A DNA stretch of 64,000 bases from Otis tarda (GCA_026413225.1 CM048552.1:190312053-190376052), one strand, 5' to 3'. Positions 46,721 to 61,031 are shown, numbered from the stretch's first letter. The notes: generated by a model not told the origin, from the sequence alone. Numbers and translations: made by a program.

Positions 46721-49700
46721 TGTTATAATATTGATATTGGTACCAGTATATGCTAGTAATTTCAGTCTTAAAATTAACAGCTCTGGATATCTATTCTTAA
46801 TAAAATTACCTCCTTTCATGGGTTACAGCGGAGGTTAAGATTACAGTTTAAATATTAAAAAAAGTTTTTCTAGCAAAATAGAAGGGATTTTGGAGAAAAT
46901 GTTTTCTATGTCATCGTACTGGAACTTTCTGATGTGCTTGAGAAAGCTCCGCTTCACCTCCCGTTGCTACGTTAATTTATTCTGTTTTATTTCTGATGGT
47001 TCATGTCGTATTAATGGATTTGTAGTCTGCTCATTTTTTGCTTACTCGATTCTTAATGTCCCAGAACTTGCTGTACTTGAAAGACTTGCAGAATAAAGCA
47101 AAAGTCTGCGTTCCAGTAAGAAACATTTACATGAGAAACCAATCTCCACATTCAGCCTGCTTCAGAAGTCTTAACGGTTATAACTAGCCAGCCTGCATAG
47201 TGGAGACACTGTTCTGACTGAGGTGTCTCTTCAACAGAACTGGGCTTAAAATTCCAGATTTTTGTGATTATTGCTTGTGTCTGCTCTTTCTTCATCCTTA
47301 AGCTTTTGAACTCTTTCACATTGTAAATTTTTGTAAGTTAAGTTCTCTCTGCACATTTCCTACCTTTGCTGCTCTGTCTTAAGGAGCCAAAGCCCAGTGA
47401 GAACAGCTTTCCAGTTAGGAGAATCACTCCACCAGTCCAGTTACAGATTACACATGTAGACCCTCTTTGTGTTGCTTAGTAGTTTTTCTGAAGGACACAG
47501 TCTCTATTCATGGAAATACCTCAAATTTATAGCATTTACTAGTAAGATAAATTCTCTGATTAATTTCCCAAGAAATACTCTTGAGGAAGTATATCATTTG
47601 AACAGTGGCTTTGCTAGATGGATACTTATATATTAATATCAATGTTTATTTAACATGCTCTCTATCCATCTTGTTAACATCTGTTGTAATAATAGAAACT
47701 ATAGCCAAATAGTTTCAAGAGTGGTGGTGATGAGATAGCATGCATCTGAATGGCTGTTTGGATTGGCCTGTAGATTTATTGTCCGTATTCTGCATTTAGA
47801 GGAAAGAGAATCTCTCAATTTTCACTTTTCTTGAGCATAAAGAGTTTTAATAGTTGAATCATTTGATCTGGTTATTGAAAGGACTACTGTTATTGTTCAG
47901 CCCAACTGACCCTCTGGAATTTGAGGAAGGTGTTCAGCCGTTCAAGGTTTTGCATTTTCTGCTATTTTATTGCCCTTATTGTTACATGAAATGCTACATT
48001 ATCAGCATCCTTGGGTTGTTTTTGTACTGGTTCCAGCTGCAGTGTGCAATGACTTGTTGAAACCTTAACATCTGTTTTCCCTTTTCCTCCTTTTTTTTTA
48101 GAAGTCAACCATGTCGCTCTTTTTCAGTGTTGCATGCTGAGCCTTAACTTCATGTGTATATCTAGCCAAAAGGCATCATACATCTCAGTTACTTTCCAGA
48201 CAGTATACGATGGAGTGCTGTCCTGCACACTTTTTATTAATGATTGTGCCTGAAAGAAATGCAGTTTACAGCATTATCACCGGAGTTCACCATTAGTCAG
48301 TAAGCTAACATGAGAACATTGTGTTGTGGACATGAAGGTGATGCCTGCATTGTAGCATTGGAATTTTGGATATTGCTTTCAAAGAAGGAAAAATAAGTCC
48401 CCCATCTCTAAATGTGTTTTGATAGCTGTATGTTACTGCACAGTCCATCTGCTACTTGAATCACAGGTTGAAATCTAGTTCTGCTGCAGGCACGAGGCGT
48501 GATAGGTTCGGTTCAGGTGTTACTAACTCTTACATATTCCATGTTTCTACCTGCTTCTGCAGTGCATGCTCTCTCTCACAAGAACAAGAAAGCCAGAAGT
48601 ATTCCCACATTTGAAAGAAACATGCTGTGAGGCAGATTGCTCTCAATCCAAACGAAAAGAAAACTTTGTTTCTAGGGGGCTTTCTGGAAACTGCCTCCTT
48701 GACTGCCACCAGGTGGACCTGATGACACGGTAGTCTCTAACTTGGATGATTTCATAATGGTATATAGACTATAACCTGTAGACTATAACCTTTTCATCTA
48801 TTGGTCAGTGATGTATATAATACAATTTCTGTTCTAGAGGGATTTGCAGTATCTAAAGCAAAATTACAGCTAGAAGATTTCAGTCTGGATCCAGACAACT
48901 AGTAAATTTTATTCAGACCAGTTCCCAGCTAAGCAGTGTCTCCCGTGGTCTCCAAGGGAAGACTCTGTGATCTCCCAGTGTCTCAAAAAGTGATTGCAGG
49001 TTGTGGCCGTACTTCCCAGCTGGGAAGGCAGAGAGCAGCATCTGGCCAGCCAAGCAGAGCAGGACCCAGCTTATAGATTCCGACTGAGCAGAACTTTGCA
49101 AAAATAAACAGACCTCTAGAAAAATACATAGCGGACTGTGGTGAAAACTGAACAAGTGCTCTAAAAGTTAATTCAAGGACTCATACTTGCCTTACAGCAT
49201 GTGTTTGGCAGATCTTTTAATTGAAAATGGAAATAACCGTATTGCATACTTTGAGGTAAAATGATGAATGCCTTTGGTTGAAAAATTGTACCGAATTCAA
49301 GGAGAAATTGCAATCACAAGACTTTACTGATTTGCAAGTATTTGGAAAAGCAGATTTTGAGGAAAAAAAATGTTCATATGCACCATACTTTTGAGATTTA
49401 TGAATAAAATTCATGTTTGCAAGATTTGGGAGGAGACACATTAAAACTACTTCAGAAACAGCAGTCCCACTAATTGCCTTTTGAGGAAACAGGCTAATAA
49501 AATACATTTATTAAACACAGTGAGCATGACTGAGTACAACGTTTAATTTTGTCTAGCACTAGAAGCTTACCCTGAAAAATATTTTTATCTGTACTTTAAA
49601 AAGACATTTCTTTCTTATCTCCAAGCCTGTAATTATAATTCCTAGAAATTGGCACCTAACTGCATTTTTCTTCTGAATGAATTTGTTTCACCTAGCTGAT

Positions 49701-50864
49701 CTCTGCCCCCTCATTTACTTGCTCTAAGCAACTAGAAGGATAGGATTAAATCATCAGCTAAAATTTGTCATGAAATGTGAACAATGGAAATTCATTGTTC
49801 TTGCTTATTTTAGAAACTTTACACACAGACACGAAAATCTGGTCCAGTGCTCTGCTGTTGATTGCAAACATAACAAAGCTGTGGATTTGAATTTTTTAAT
49901 GTATCTAGCATGGTATGCTAAAAAGTAATATTATTCCAAGCGGTGAAAAAAATGACATTTTCACTTTTAACGTGATTGGGGATCGAAAAGCCACTCGAGT
50001 TTTCTACTACGTGGCCTTCAAATTGTACATTTTGAACTTGTGAGAGATTTTGTCATACAAAGCCCTTCTTCAGCCAAGAAGCCCTCAAGTGTCACTGCTT
50101 TTGGAAGAACACACTGACAAGTGCGTAACATGGTTTAAGAGACTGTTCTGAAGCGAGCAGCTTTTGTTCGAGTCCAGTTGCAGAAGTACAATGGCTTGAA
50201 TGGCAAATAAGTACAAGTACGTACCATCTTGACACAGAGGATATTAGCTGTACTCCTGTAAGGGGATGAACAAGCTTCCTTAGGATTCCTTGCTCATTAG
50301 ATCATGGGCAACATGTTCTGTGCTCACTTTTTCTATTCCTGAGTATTTAGCAAGAGAATACAGTAGTAACTTACAGGAGCATGATACTGCGTTTATCTTT
50401 TTCAGCAAAAGACAACTTGTATAGCAGCGTAGATTGTATCTCTTGCACGTATGTGTTCTGAAATTCAGACGCTTTTCAAAAGAGTCCACAGAGTTGTGAG
50501 ACATAGCATCATGTTTTCCTGGTAATAACTTATAATACATTCCAGTTTTATTTTCCTGGTCTTTGAAACTATTTTAGTACCTCTGACAAGGCTTTATTCA
50601 AGCACCCAAATTAAAAGAAATTTTATTTTGCTTAGCGATCACAAATTAGAGTAATATTAATTTCCTGGTTCCGAAGATTATGTGAGTACACTATTTACTC
50701 CTAAAATAGTTGCCATCTGTTTGGACAAAAATACAGGAGGGCTGCTGGAGTCTGCACTTTGTGTGTCTGACCACTAAATGGTAGTGTTGTATTGCAGCTG
50801 AAACAGGAAAGTATGTGAATATGGCAGAGAAAAAAAATTAATCCAGATGAAGTTGAACTCTACC

Positions 50865-51265
50865 GTCAAAGTCTCAACTGTTTTTCCACTGGCTCATTAA
50901 TTATGTCTTCTGCTGTTAAATCAGCCGTTCTCTCAATGTTTGATTGTGCTGAAAAACGATCCTCTGTTTAATGATAATTTTTTACGTGTGTGAGGAGTTT
51001 TTTTTTTCCTCTCTGTCCCTTCACAAGCTGTGTTCTGCAGTTTGAATTGTCCATCACAAGCATCCTGATCTGTTGTGCAATTGCCGTGGGATTAACAGGA
51101 GCATATTTTATGGTGACTAGCAGGATTCAGTTTCCTTTGGTGGCCAAGTGATTCATTATTTAGGAGAACCATTTAGCTGATGTACATGTTTGACTTTTAT
51201 GAGACAGATTGTCTGGGCTCTGGGGCTGCAAAGTTATCTCCCTTTTAGTTGTGGTATAGGAATAT
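50865..51265. promoter_or_regulatory. Candidate conserved non-coding element / enhancer
   Basis: Repeat-free sequence with 'gctcattaattatg', 'tgtttaatgataatt', 'ttgtgcaattgc', 'agtgattcattatttag' and retained CpGs (CGTTC, ACGATCC, ACGTG, CCGTGGG). It lies upstream of the AT-only tract at 51479. The assignment is inferred from word content. Confidence 0.25.
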
Positions 51266-51478
51266 GCACCGCTTATTTGTCAGAGAAAAAGAATGCTTGG
51301 GGATGTACTTGTGACAGATGGACATCCCGCTTCTTAATCCAACTGGACTTCTGAATCTGAAGGTTCACTTTACTGTTTCTTTGCCAAAAACATTGCTTAG
51401 AAATTGCCGCAGTTCCCGAATTGTTCATAAGCGTGTATTTCTGCTTACTTGCCTGAATAATCTATCCACTAATTCAAG

Positions 51479-51540
51479 TTTATTTTTTTATTATTAATTA
51501 AAATATTTTTTAAAATTTAATTAAAATATTAATTTAAATA
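51479..51540. repeat. AT-only low-complexity tract
   Basis: About 60 bases made only of A and T, with several TTAATTAA/AAATATTT-type self-complementary words. It would melt easily. Confidence 0.88.
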
Positions 51541-54500
51541 GAATTACAAATAACATTAAGAAGAAGAATAATACGGCTATTTTTGAAATAACACCTGTGG
51601 TATTGACTCCCACTACTGTAGGAGTAATTCTGATTTGTGCTGCAATGTTCAGATACCTGGCCAGCTGCAGCTTCCCGTAGGTGTTACTGAGCAGAGCTGC
51701 TGGAGGAAGATGGCATCCCTCTATCTTTTCTCAGTACCAACTCAGGAGGCAATAATAATGCCTGATCCCGCTTTCTGTGTCGTCCTGTGGCAGACAGTAG
51801 AGGACATAGAACTGCTTTTGCCTTGCTTTATGCTCTAGCAGCCTCTTGTCTGCCAACAAAATGCTATGGGTCACTTGTTGGATCACAGAACAATAAGATA
51901 CAGCTCTAATTCAGAACTTGGAGCAAGTGTTTGTCTTTTTGTTGACTCTAGGAGGGAGTTGGATCAAGCATTATATGACCTGTTGTATGCAAGTCATTGC
52001 TTGTTTGTTACTGTTTGGAATTTGCTAGGCACTTTACAGTAGTTTAAGAAGCAGCCAATGCCACAAGATACTTCCAGCCAAAACATAGGGTATACCTGAC
52101 TGGAAATGCAAATTTACATTTTGTAGATAATGCCAAACAATAAAAATTTTGAAGCCCCAAAAGGAACAGAGTTAGAACTTACTATTCAGAATTTTTAAAC
52201 TATTTTTAGTCCTGGGATGTTGCTTTGGAGTTGAGCAAGTTACGGGGCCTTGAGTATGAGTATCCATATAAAGAAGTACCAGTGTGATGTTCTTGGAGTG
52301 ATGCACTCCTTCGTCAGCTCACCTTATGTAATCCTAGTTGGACAGCAAACTCTCTGCAGCACACAAACCTTGGATTCTGACTAAATAATAGCATCTGTCA
52401 GTAACTTGGGGAATGGAAATGCTCCAAAAGGCAGATGAGTCAGCTTGTGGATAACTCAAGACCTTTGCTGAATCCATATTGGCAACAAAAAAACCCATCA
52501 AATATAAAGATTACATGCATAAAACAATGAAAAATTATTGCTTGCTATGTAAACTGTACAGATCCAGATTTCCCCAATCTAAGTTATGTATAATAGCCAC
52601 TCTCAAAACAGATACAGCAGAAATAAAAGAGGCTTTGAAGAAACTCTACTGAGAGTTGTGTTTTTCTGTAGATAGCATGAACCTGCAATGCACTCCAGTT
52701 TTGTAAGGGCAAAACTTCATTCTTCGTTGGTCTTCGACCATTGGAGGGTTGAGTGAAGCTGGTAAAGGTGGTTGTTCACCTCACATCTGATAACTGCAAG
52801 ATCTGAAATACTCCTCTGAAATGCCTGCTCTGAATTGCTTTGGATGGACTGGAATGCTACAAGGCAGGAGCTGGATAGTTAAAGTAAAAGAGATATATTG
52901 AGTTAAGGTTTCAATAATAGTAGCAAAATATTTGGGACCCCTTTTGTGTAGGGAGTTAAGTGGCAAAGTCGTGTTCTAAATTTAGGATGTAAAGAAAAGG
53001 AGGAACATACTAAGATTATGGACTTGGGAAGCCAGAAGAGTTGGAAATACAGAAGGTGTAGAGTTTCTTGTTTACCATAATCAAGGACATGGTACAGAAT
53101 AAGAGGACTAGGCCACTCCAGAAATGAAAGAGTGGTTTGAAACTGCAAAGAAATGCATGGATTGCAGTCTTTGCAAGCAGGAGAATAACTAAATATGGTA
53201 CCATGAAAACCAGAAGGGAGATTTCCACAGAAATTATGTAGTTCTGATAAATTTGAGTTAAAATGAGAATAAGGAAAAAGCATTTCAGGCAGAGGCTGCT
53301 GTTGGATTTACATATACTATCCTTAATAGTGCGATGGACAGATTGTCAAGAGCCACAGCTTAATGCCTGTGGGTCTCCTTCGAGGGTGCTAAAGAGGAAG
53401 ACGTGGGAGGAGAATTACATTGTGTTGCCAGTGTGGTGTAACCAGAGTATAGAGGGAATGGAAAGAGAGCACTCAAAGAATTGAGTAAAAGAGCAAATGG
53501 GAATTTCCTTGGGCAAGATTGTTGTGGTGTTTGACATAGAGAGCTGAATTTTAGAAGAGGGAACTGAAGTGAGAGTGCAACGGTAGTGTTTTAAGTTAGA
53601 GGTGGCTGCAAGAATGGTGTCAGCCCTGGCCACTTAGAGCAGTAAGAGGTGCAGAGGGAAATGAAATTTTAGTACACTGCGGGGTTTGAATAATGGAGCA
53701 AGGGGACAAAAGAAGCAATGAATTGGTTAGAAAACTGGAGGGCAGTAAGTTTATATCTGATGCACGAGGTGCAAAAGTAGGTGAAGGGAAGAGATGCCCG
53801 CTCTAGGCTTGCTGATGCTGTCTCTGCATTTTTCCTCTTTCCCATGTAAATGTGTGTTATCTTGCTCCATGCTAGCTTGTCAAAGCAATTGTGCATTGGT
53901 GAAGCTATCCAAGAAAGCTAACATCAGGGGAGTCATTTTTGGGTGTGGATAGGAGCCACATTGTCGCTGCTCTTATCCTGACTGCCATGAAGCAGTTTTT
54001 GACAGGAGGAGTTTGAACTGGCCATGTTAGTGGTTCCCACAGAGAAACCTTTCATGAAACTGAATATTAGTGCTTCTCAGCATTTCATTTATGCATAAGC
54101 ACATGGGTTCCCTGTTGGGAAATAGCCCCTGCTCTCCTCAAATTCTCTAACAAAAAAAGCAGTTTTAATCTAGCAAAGAAATTGTTCAAGTCTCACCAAA
54201 TGTTTCAGGCCCAGGTATAGTAGTTTCAATGAATTATGACTGCCAAGTTTCTGTTATCTTTATCTGAACCTTAGAGGGTTAATTTGAAGTTTTTACAAAG
54301 GTTTGTCACAAATTAAACATTTTCCTCAAGAAGAAGGTGATGGCACAATTGCAAAACCTGAGATCTTAATTTAGATTGATTTTCTTTTAAGTCTGCCATC
54401 ATATAATGCAGCACAGAAAAGCGAAACAGAGGATATTAAGATTAGTGTATGAAGTGTAGTGTGGAAAGGTTTTCTTGTCCTTGTGAAAGACCCTTACTGC

Positions 54501-57407
54501 CCAAGACAGAAATACATATTTTAACTGAGGAAAACAGCTACTTCATTCCGAGTGATTTAATGGCCAAGTCTTAGCTGGATAAAGATCATAAAGGCCGAAT
54601 TGTGTATAGCACAGAATGGATGTTGATGAGTACAGAAATAGTAGAAGTAGACTGATATTACATCTTCAACAATTAAAAAAGTAGAGCAACCTCTGTATTG
54701 ACGACTGAGGGAACAAAATGAGGAGTGATCAGTCCTGAGCCGGTGCTGATCAACAGGCAGCTGAGGAGGAAGGTGTGTGGGGGGACAGGCATGGCTCCCC
54801 TGGGCCTGGGGGCACTGCCTGGCTTGCCGCCCGCTCCTGTGAGGCAACAGGAGAGCAAGCTATTTCTGATGAGTCTTAGTATGAAAATTCATATGTTTCT
54901 AACTACAATGGTACCTTGTGTTCATCTAATTTGGTGGGGCAACACGTACTTTTTCAGAGGTATTAATCTGCAATGTGGCCTCACAAGCCAGTTGGTTAAG
55001 ATGGCATTGCCGTGTAGCTTCAGCCAGTTTGAACCCCTACGGTAACATCTCCTCTTCATTTACAGAGGGCACTCTTGTAATGAGAATCTCATGATGAAAT
55101 GCTCTTCTTCACTGAAAAGCTCTCACAGCTTGATGATGCAGTTGTCACCATGGAGATTTCACTTCAACAAAAAAGAACAAATTCAGAGCTGAATTCAGTG
55201 CCGTTCAACTTTGGAAATGTCTAACCGATACCTCCCAGTGCCTTCGGCTAAGCCACCACCTGAGGAGACAACTTGGACCAGGATCTGAGAGAGGAAGTGC
55301 ATATGTGCTGATGATAAATTACATTTTTTTGTAGCTGACTGGATCTCAAGAAGTGGCATGTGTGTAATGACAGATGAATGTGAAAGGGCATGAATAAAAG
55401 CCTCAGAGCCTGAGCCAACAGGAAGGGAAATAGACTTGCCTTAAATGTCAAGGAAATACTCAAATGTGATGCTCTGTGAATTTCTGTCGATGTTGAATTC
55501 CTTTCATTCAGAAAGGATATTTCTTGCTATTATCCTGTACTCCACACAGAATACAGCAGGTTGAGCTTCCTCCAATAAAATAAAAATGAAAAAAAAAACC
55601 CCACAAAAACTTGATAGCAAATTTATTTAGAAACAACAACTATTTTTCTTTCCCCTTCCTGAAAGCCTTATTGTTGTGTTTGGATTTCTTGTTTCACAGC
55701 AACAACCTAAAAAGCAATTACACTAGTATGGAATGATTAATTTATTATTTTCCTGAAGCCATGAAATCCTTTTGAATGAGTAACAGTTGATTCTTTTACT
55801 GGTCTTTCTGCTAAGGGAAGCTGTACATGGAAAGGAATATATTACAAAACTGAGCAAAGCATTGGGAAAGCTAATATGGAAAGCAGCCGTATATTGGCTA
55901 GGAGATAAATGTGGTAATGTAAAAGGTCTCTCCTCTTCCTGTAATTCTGCTAGGATTATGAAGTTAAAGAAGACTATGTTAATACCTATACAGACAACTT
56001 GTCTGGTTTTTAAGCTCTCAGGAAAATCCATAGCTGTCACGAGACTTCTTACTGACTGCCAGTGGTAGAGGGCAGTTAAATCAGTTCAGGATCTAAACTG
56101 AGATGTTCCTTCATCAAGTAATAGACAAAGAGTGGGGAAATGCATAAAGTAAGTACTGCACAGGTGGTGGTTAATGGAAAATACAGTTCGGTTAAGAGAA
56201 AAATAAAGGAAAAACATTAATAAAGATCAATCTATATCTTAAAACAAGGAGGAGCTTTGTTTTATTGGAAAAATCAGTCAGTGGGTATAGTGAGTTCCTT
56301 TGACATATGAAGAACTAAAGAGACTTGCCTAGGAATTAAACATTAAGGCTGAGTGAAGCAAAGGTAGCAGGAAAATGAAAAACAGCTCTGTAATAAAACT
56401 CATAAAACTTGACAGAAAATTAATGAGTCAGAGTCCTAAAATCATGAGTCATTTAAACACTGAGGTTTTTCCAAGGATAAAGGTTGGGGGTTTTTTCAAT
56501 GTCTTTTTCACTATCAGGGAAATGATAATCAAACTCAACTTGAGTTTGTTTCAGGCTCAGAAAGGCCATTTTTCAGTAGCTTTGAAACTTCCCAGCTGGC
56601 TGGCTACGGGATGAAGTCTGGAGGGCAATTGCCACTCACTCTTGTGCCTTCCCCCTCCTTTGGGATGCTCTTTCCACGCCAGCCCCATTATGCCCCTCTG
56701 TGATGCTCTGTGTGCACTCCTGCCTTGCAGCTCTCATCCTTCCTTTACACCTCATATTTTCCTTTTGCCATTCTTCATTTTTCCTCTTCTTTTCAGAAAA
56801 TTCGTATACCCACCTATAATTTGAGTTATCCTTATATCCTTCGGCATCTTTTTTGTTTTACCTCCTCATTTGTTTGTCCTCACTTTTCTTTCCAGCTCTC
56901 CAACAGCTGTGGTGCCTGAGGGCACTCCAGCTTGAGGTTTTCTCATTGCTCATCCAAAAAAGTGTTTCACTTTGAGTCTAATTAAGTTGTTGTTATTAAA
57001 AGAAGACCAACACACAGAACACTCCCCTCCTTTTCCATCCAAGAAGCCAGCATTATGAAAGTTGTAAGAAAAACGTGAGAGTTAGTAATGCTGGTGATGA
57101 TGGTGTATTGTTGCTGGTGCTGTGAGCTGTTCCTAAATGCAGCGGAAATTTTGAGTTTCTGATTCTTTTTATTTAAAAATTTCAAAGTCAGTATTAACTT
57201 GACATGTGGTCAACTTTAAAACAATAGGAAAATATTTGATTTGCTTGACTGACATAAGCAAAGAATTTTGTTCTGTTTTTTTGTGTCTGTTTTAAAACAT
57301 GACTTGAAAAAGGTCCCTGACCCCACTACAGCCAGAATGCAGCAATTATAAAAGGCAATTTCATCTATAGCTTTCATTTAATGCTTTTAGAGAAAGGATT
57401 GATTCAG

Positions 57408-57517
57408 TCCATCCCTCCCTTCCTCTCTCTTCTCCCTCTCCCTCTCTGCCCCTCTGCCTTTCCCTCTCTTTTCCCTCTGTTCCCCCTTCCCTCTCTCCCT
57501 CCCTCTGCACCTCCTTT
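57408..57517. repeat. Polypyrimidine (CCCTCT)n-like tract, about 110 bp
   Basis: Almost pure C/T sequence made of TCCC, CTCT and TTCC units with only four or five G or A interruptions. It is of the kind that can form a purine-pyrimidine triplex. No exon boundary is visible directly after it. Confidence 0.9.
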
Positions 57518-58102
57518 ACAGGACTACTGACTGCTCTTTCTCACTTGTGGTGAGAGAATAAAACCAGGTAATGGCTCTACAAGCTGCTCTTCTCACTCTC
57601 AGGTCATCTGTACTCCGAAACATAAAGCGTAATTTCTTGCATCTTTTGTAGATATAAGAAAGAGAGTCCCCATAACAAAGTTACCAGCTTCAAAGAGGTG
57701 AATATTAAGACCTTAATTTTTTTTTTGCGCCAGTTTAGGAGAACAAAAGGCTCCGCAATAGTTCAGCAATTTCTCATTGGTTCCAGGTACTCACCTGTTT
57801 AAAAAAAAGAAAGAAAATTGAAGGTAACCTTTAATGTGTCCATAGTGTCCGTGCTATGGTGCAAAGCCAGTCCTGAGGTTGGCCTGGAAGCCAGTTTTGT
57901 AGCTCTGCTGCCCGTTCTCCTTCTGGGAGATTCTTGCATTGCTACCAGTGCAAAGGATCTACCAGGTGTGTGGTAGAAAACTTTTTTTGTTTTGTTTTGT
58001 TTCCTTTTACTTAAGGTATATCTTTGACTGCTCCTGCATATATTTAGTTTTCCCCACTGTGAGAAACATCCTGGTGGAATATGGAAGACAAAAACTTATT
58101 TA

Positions 58103-58123
58103 TGAAAAAGAAGAAGAAGAAGA
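58103..58123. repeat. Short (GAA)n repeat
   Basis: GAAAAAGAAGAAGAAGAAGA. Confidence 0.88.
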
Positions 58124-61031
58124 TGGATTCTGTGACTTGAAAATAAAACAAAAAAAAATGTTCGGGAAGGCTTTTGTGATTCACTATTTTAAAAATTCAC
58201 TAATTTTAAGCTGATCATGTCCAACAGAGCACACTGGCCTCTTACACACTGGCACACAGTCCAGTATGGGTGATACAAATCCTTGATCTTCTAAATCATA
58301 ACTTTTGAGGAGCTGTGTTCTCCAGAAGTGAAAATGGGTAATAAAAAGCAGGTCCTGTTGCTTAGCTGATGGCTGAGTGTAATAGAAAGTGCTTGCAGAT
58401 TTCTCTCCAAAAAAAAGCCTGGAAGGAAGCGCTGTATATTTGTTGGATGCTTTCTGAAAAGACCCTTCCGTGTAACCTCAGAGGAATGTGAGCTGGGGAG
58501 TGGAGCAGACCAGGGATGCTGAGACAGAAAGGGTGGAAAATGCAGACAGTGAAGGACATGTCAAGGCTTCCAGTAAAGAATATAAAAAGATACTGGAAGC
58601 CTGAAGAGAAGTTATTCTGGAGGGGGATGTGTCTGGAGGGAACTTAGGCTCTTGCTCTGAGCTTTCTAGGAGCTAGAACTATAATTCCCAAATTAATAAA
58701 ATCTCAGGAGGTGAGAAAAACTGTGAGAAGTGTACGTAGTTTTACATACAGAGTAGGAAACTGAGAGCATGGAGAAAACAGACAAGCATAAGAACACTTG
58801 TAATTTAAAGTGTAAAGTTTAATGAAAAACAAGGATACCTAAGTACAAATTATTTTTCTATTGTACTAATCCTATTTTGTTTCTTATTTGCATATAAGTT
58901 GCACTGATTGAACCTGAGATGCTTTAAATATTGGCATAGGTGAGCCTGGTTAGATGGTGCTACCTCCATTTTAATGTCTTCTTTAGGCTTGAATAAAACC
59001 CTCTTAACTGAGAAAAGCCAAGCATTTTTGAGTTTTATTAAATTCATACAATGTTTTGATTCAGATGTGAATTTAATTTTCATTCATGCTTTTTGTCAAA
59101 ATAGCTCAACTTTGTGCCTAGGGTCACTTATTATTTGTTCAGTTCTAATACTCTGCCTAGTATAAACACAAATGTAAGGGTTATCACTCCCCAGAAGTGT
59201 GGCAAACTTGGGAGGCGGACAGGAAATCACAGGATTTTTAATGTCATTTTGCAAATTAGTAGTTCTGTGCATGCTGTGGGAGAGGTGGTAATTTCAGAGG
59301 AGCTTGACTGAAAGGAAGAGATGTTTGAAGCTTGGTGGGAGTATGGGGTGGGAAGATAGGCAGAATATGTCTTCTGGACAAAAAAAAAGATAGGGAGTAA
59401 ATGAGTTTATATAAAGGTTGCTGAGGCTGGTACAGTAATAGAACGCAAATTGAGTAGGAACATGGTAAAAAGCTCCATCAAATATTTACATTTTTGATGT
59501 TGGTGTTCAGGTACTGTGTGGTCTTAAGATGACAATGTTGATAGGAATAGAGTTGTGGTGGACCTGAATTTAAAATTATGTGCATTACTGAAGGAAGGGG
59601 TAATTTTAGGAGTACCTTTGTGTCTTTTGAGGTCTTTATTTCACCTAGTTCTTATTCTCTTGAGTTCCTCTTTTTTTCAGCTGCTACTGCTCAACCTTTA
59701 AAATAGTTTTATTGACAAACCTTACTCTGTAAGCAAGTCATGAAATGTACCACTATTTTTCTTCCTTAAGATTTTTCTAGCATAGAGGCTCGTAGCTGTG
59801 GTAGGTGCCAAAGCCTTCAGGCACGTTTCTGGGAAGCATGATATGAATTTTATAACCCCTAGACACCAGTCACTGCAGGTTGGGGGGGTGCTTGTTTTTA
59901 TGCCAAAATCTGGCAAAGTCTGTCTAATCTCATTTGCTAATTTTTTCACTTCTCTTTTTGTGGGCTGTAAGTACCGTCTTCCCCCCCTCCTGCTTTTTAT
60001 GAGGGAGACGTCTTGGTTCAGCTGGGCTGTTCTTAACTATTTTGCCATTCTTTAGAAATTCTTTTTGTGCTACTTTCCTGTCTGTACACTGTTGACTTGA
60101 AACTGTCTTTGTGGAATTATCCTATTCAAATATTAGTGCACTATTTATTTACAAAACATTACATAAAAATAAGCAAATATAGCTTTAAAAAATCTTTTTG
60201 TAAATGTGAAGCAGGAATGAACTTATAATATTTTTTACCGAGTGTCTTTGGTTTTTAAAAAGTAGTCTGATACCTCATTTATTCTTTTTTTTTTAAATTG
60301 TCAAAACTGGATCAATAAGTCTAAAGTCAGGTTTTTGGAAAGTTACTGATTTTTCTTTAAGAACATTAGTAAAAATAGTCATATAACTGGAAACGTTAAA
60401 CTGTTAAGTAGTGCCTTGTGAACTAGAAGCTGTTTTAAGGAAACCTCGTGTATGGACGTTAAACTACACCAGTGTAATCCTGATTATTCATAGTTGGGAC
60501 TAGGACAGGATTATTCTTTTACTCAGTACTAGAGGAATCATTGGTGGCTCACCCGATTGTTCAGCTTGGTGCCTTTGAAGAGGCTTCACATCGACTCTGC
60601 TGGTGAAGATGAAGAGAGTGTGATGGAGACTCAGTTCACCCGTATGAGTTTCATTCCTTGTACGAGAGATTTTGCTGAAATAACTACATTTAATTCTGCA
60701 TACAAAGCTGTAACTTTGTTTTATGGCAGTCAAGGTATAGAAATGTGGGCTCGGAAGCAAATTAATTATCCAATAACTTCTGAATGGTACCTTGTGCGTA
60801 AACAAAAGGCATTTACCTCATACCCCATTGATGCATCATGTAATAAATGTGACAGTTATGGCTTTTTGTCTTATCTCTCTCTTCCTACACTGTCCATAAA
60901 AGCGTTTCTCACTTGTAACAGATGGTCAGAGCAAAGCTTTGAAATTTATCTGGAGATGAAGCCCTGTTGATTCCATTAAAAGTGAAGTTTTCATGCAGAT
61001 GGAGACAAGGAGGGATTTATTGTTCTTAAAA

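Larger units (their letters stand above)
42939..61031. other. Unique intron sequence leading to the DCLK1 exon
   Basis: Few mobile elements are recognisable. Several blocks have enhancer-like word content (45.1, 46.5, 50.0 and 51.0 kb). There are low-complexity tracts at 45.5, 51.5, 57.4 and 58.1 kb. The 137-codon frame at 60557-60970 just before the exon does not extend into the exon and has no recognisable product. Confidence 0.6.

Noticed and set aside
48764..48791. Two 14-bp copies of TAGACTATAACCT
   Set aside because: Too short and isolated to be more than a chance or slippage duplication.
57408..57517. Polypyrimidine tract as the splice signal of an unknown exon
   Set aside because: No AG followed by a credible open exon with a donor lies directly downstream.
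60557..60970. 137-codon + strand frame just upstream of the DCLK1 exon
   Set aside because: It stops before the exon, has no donor or acceptor that would join it in frame, and contains no DC-domain sequence.
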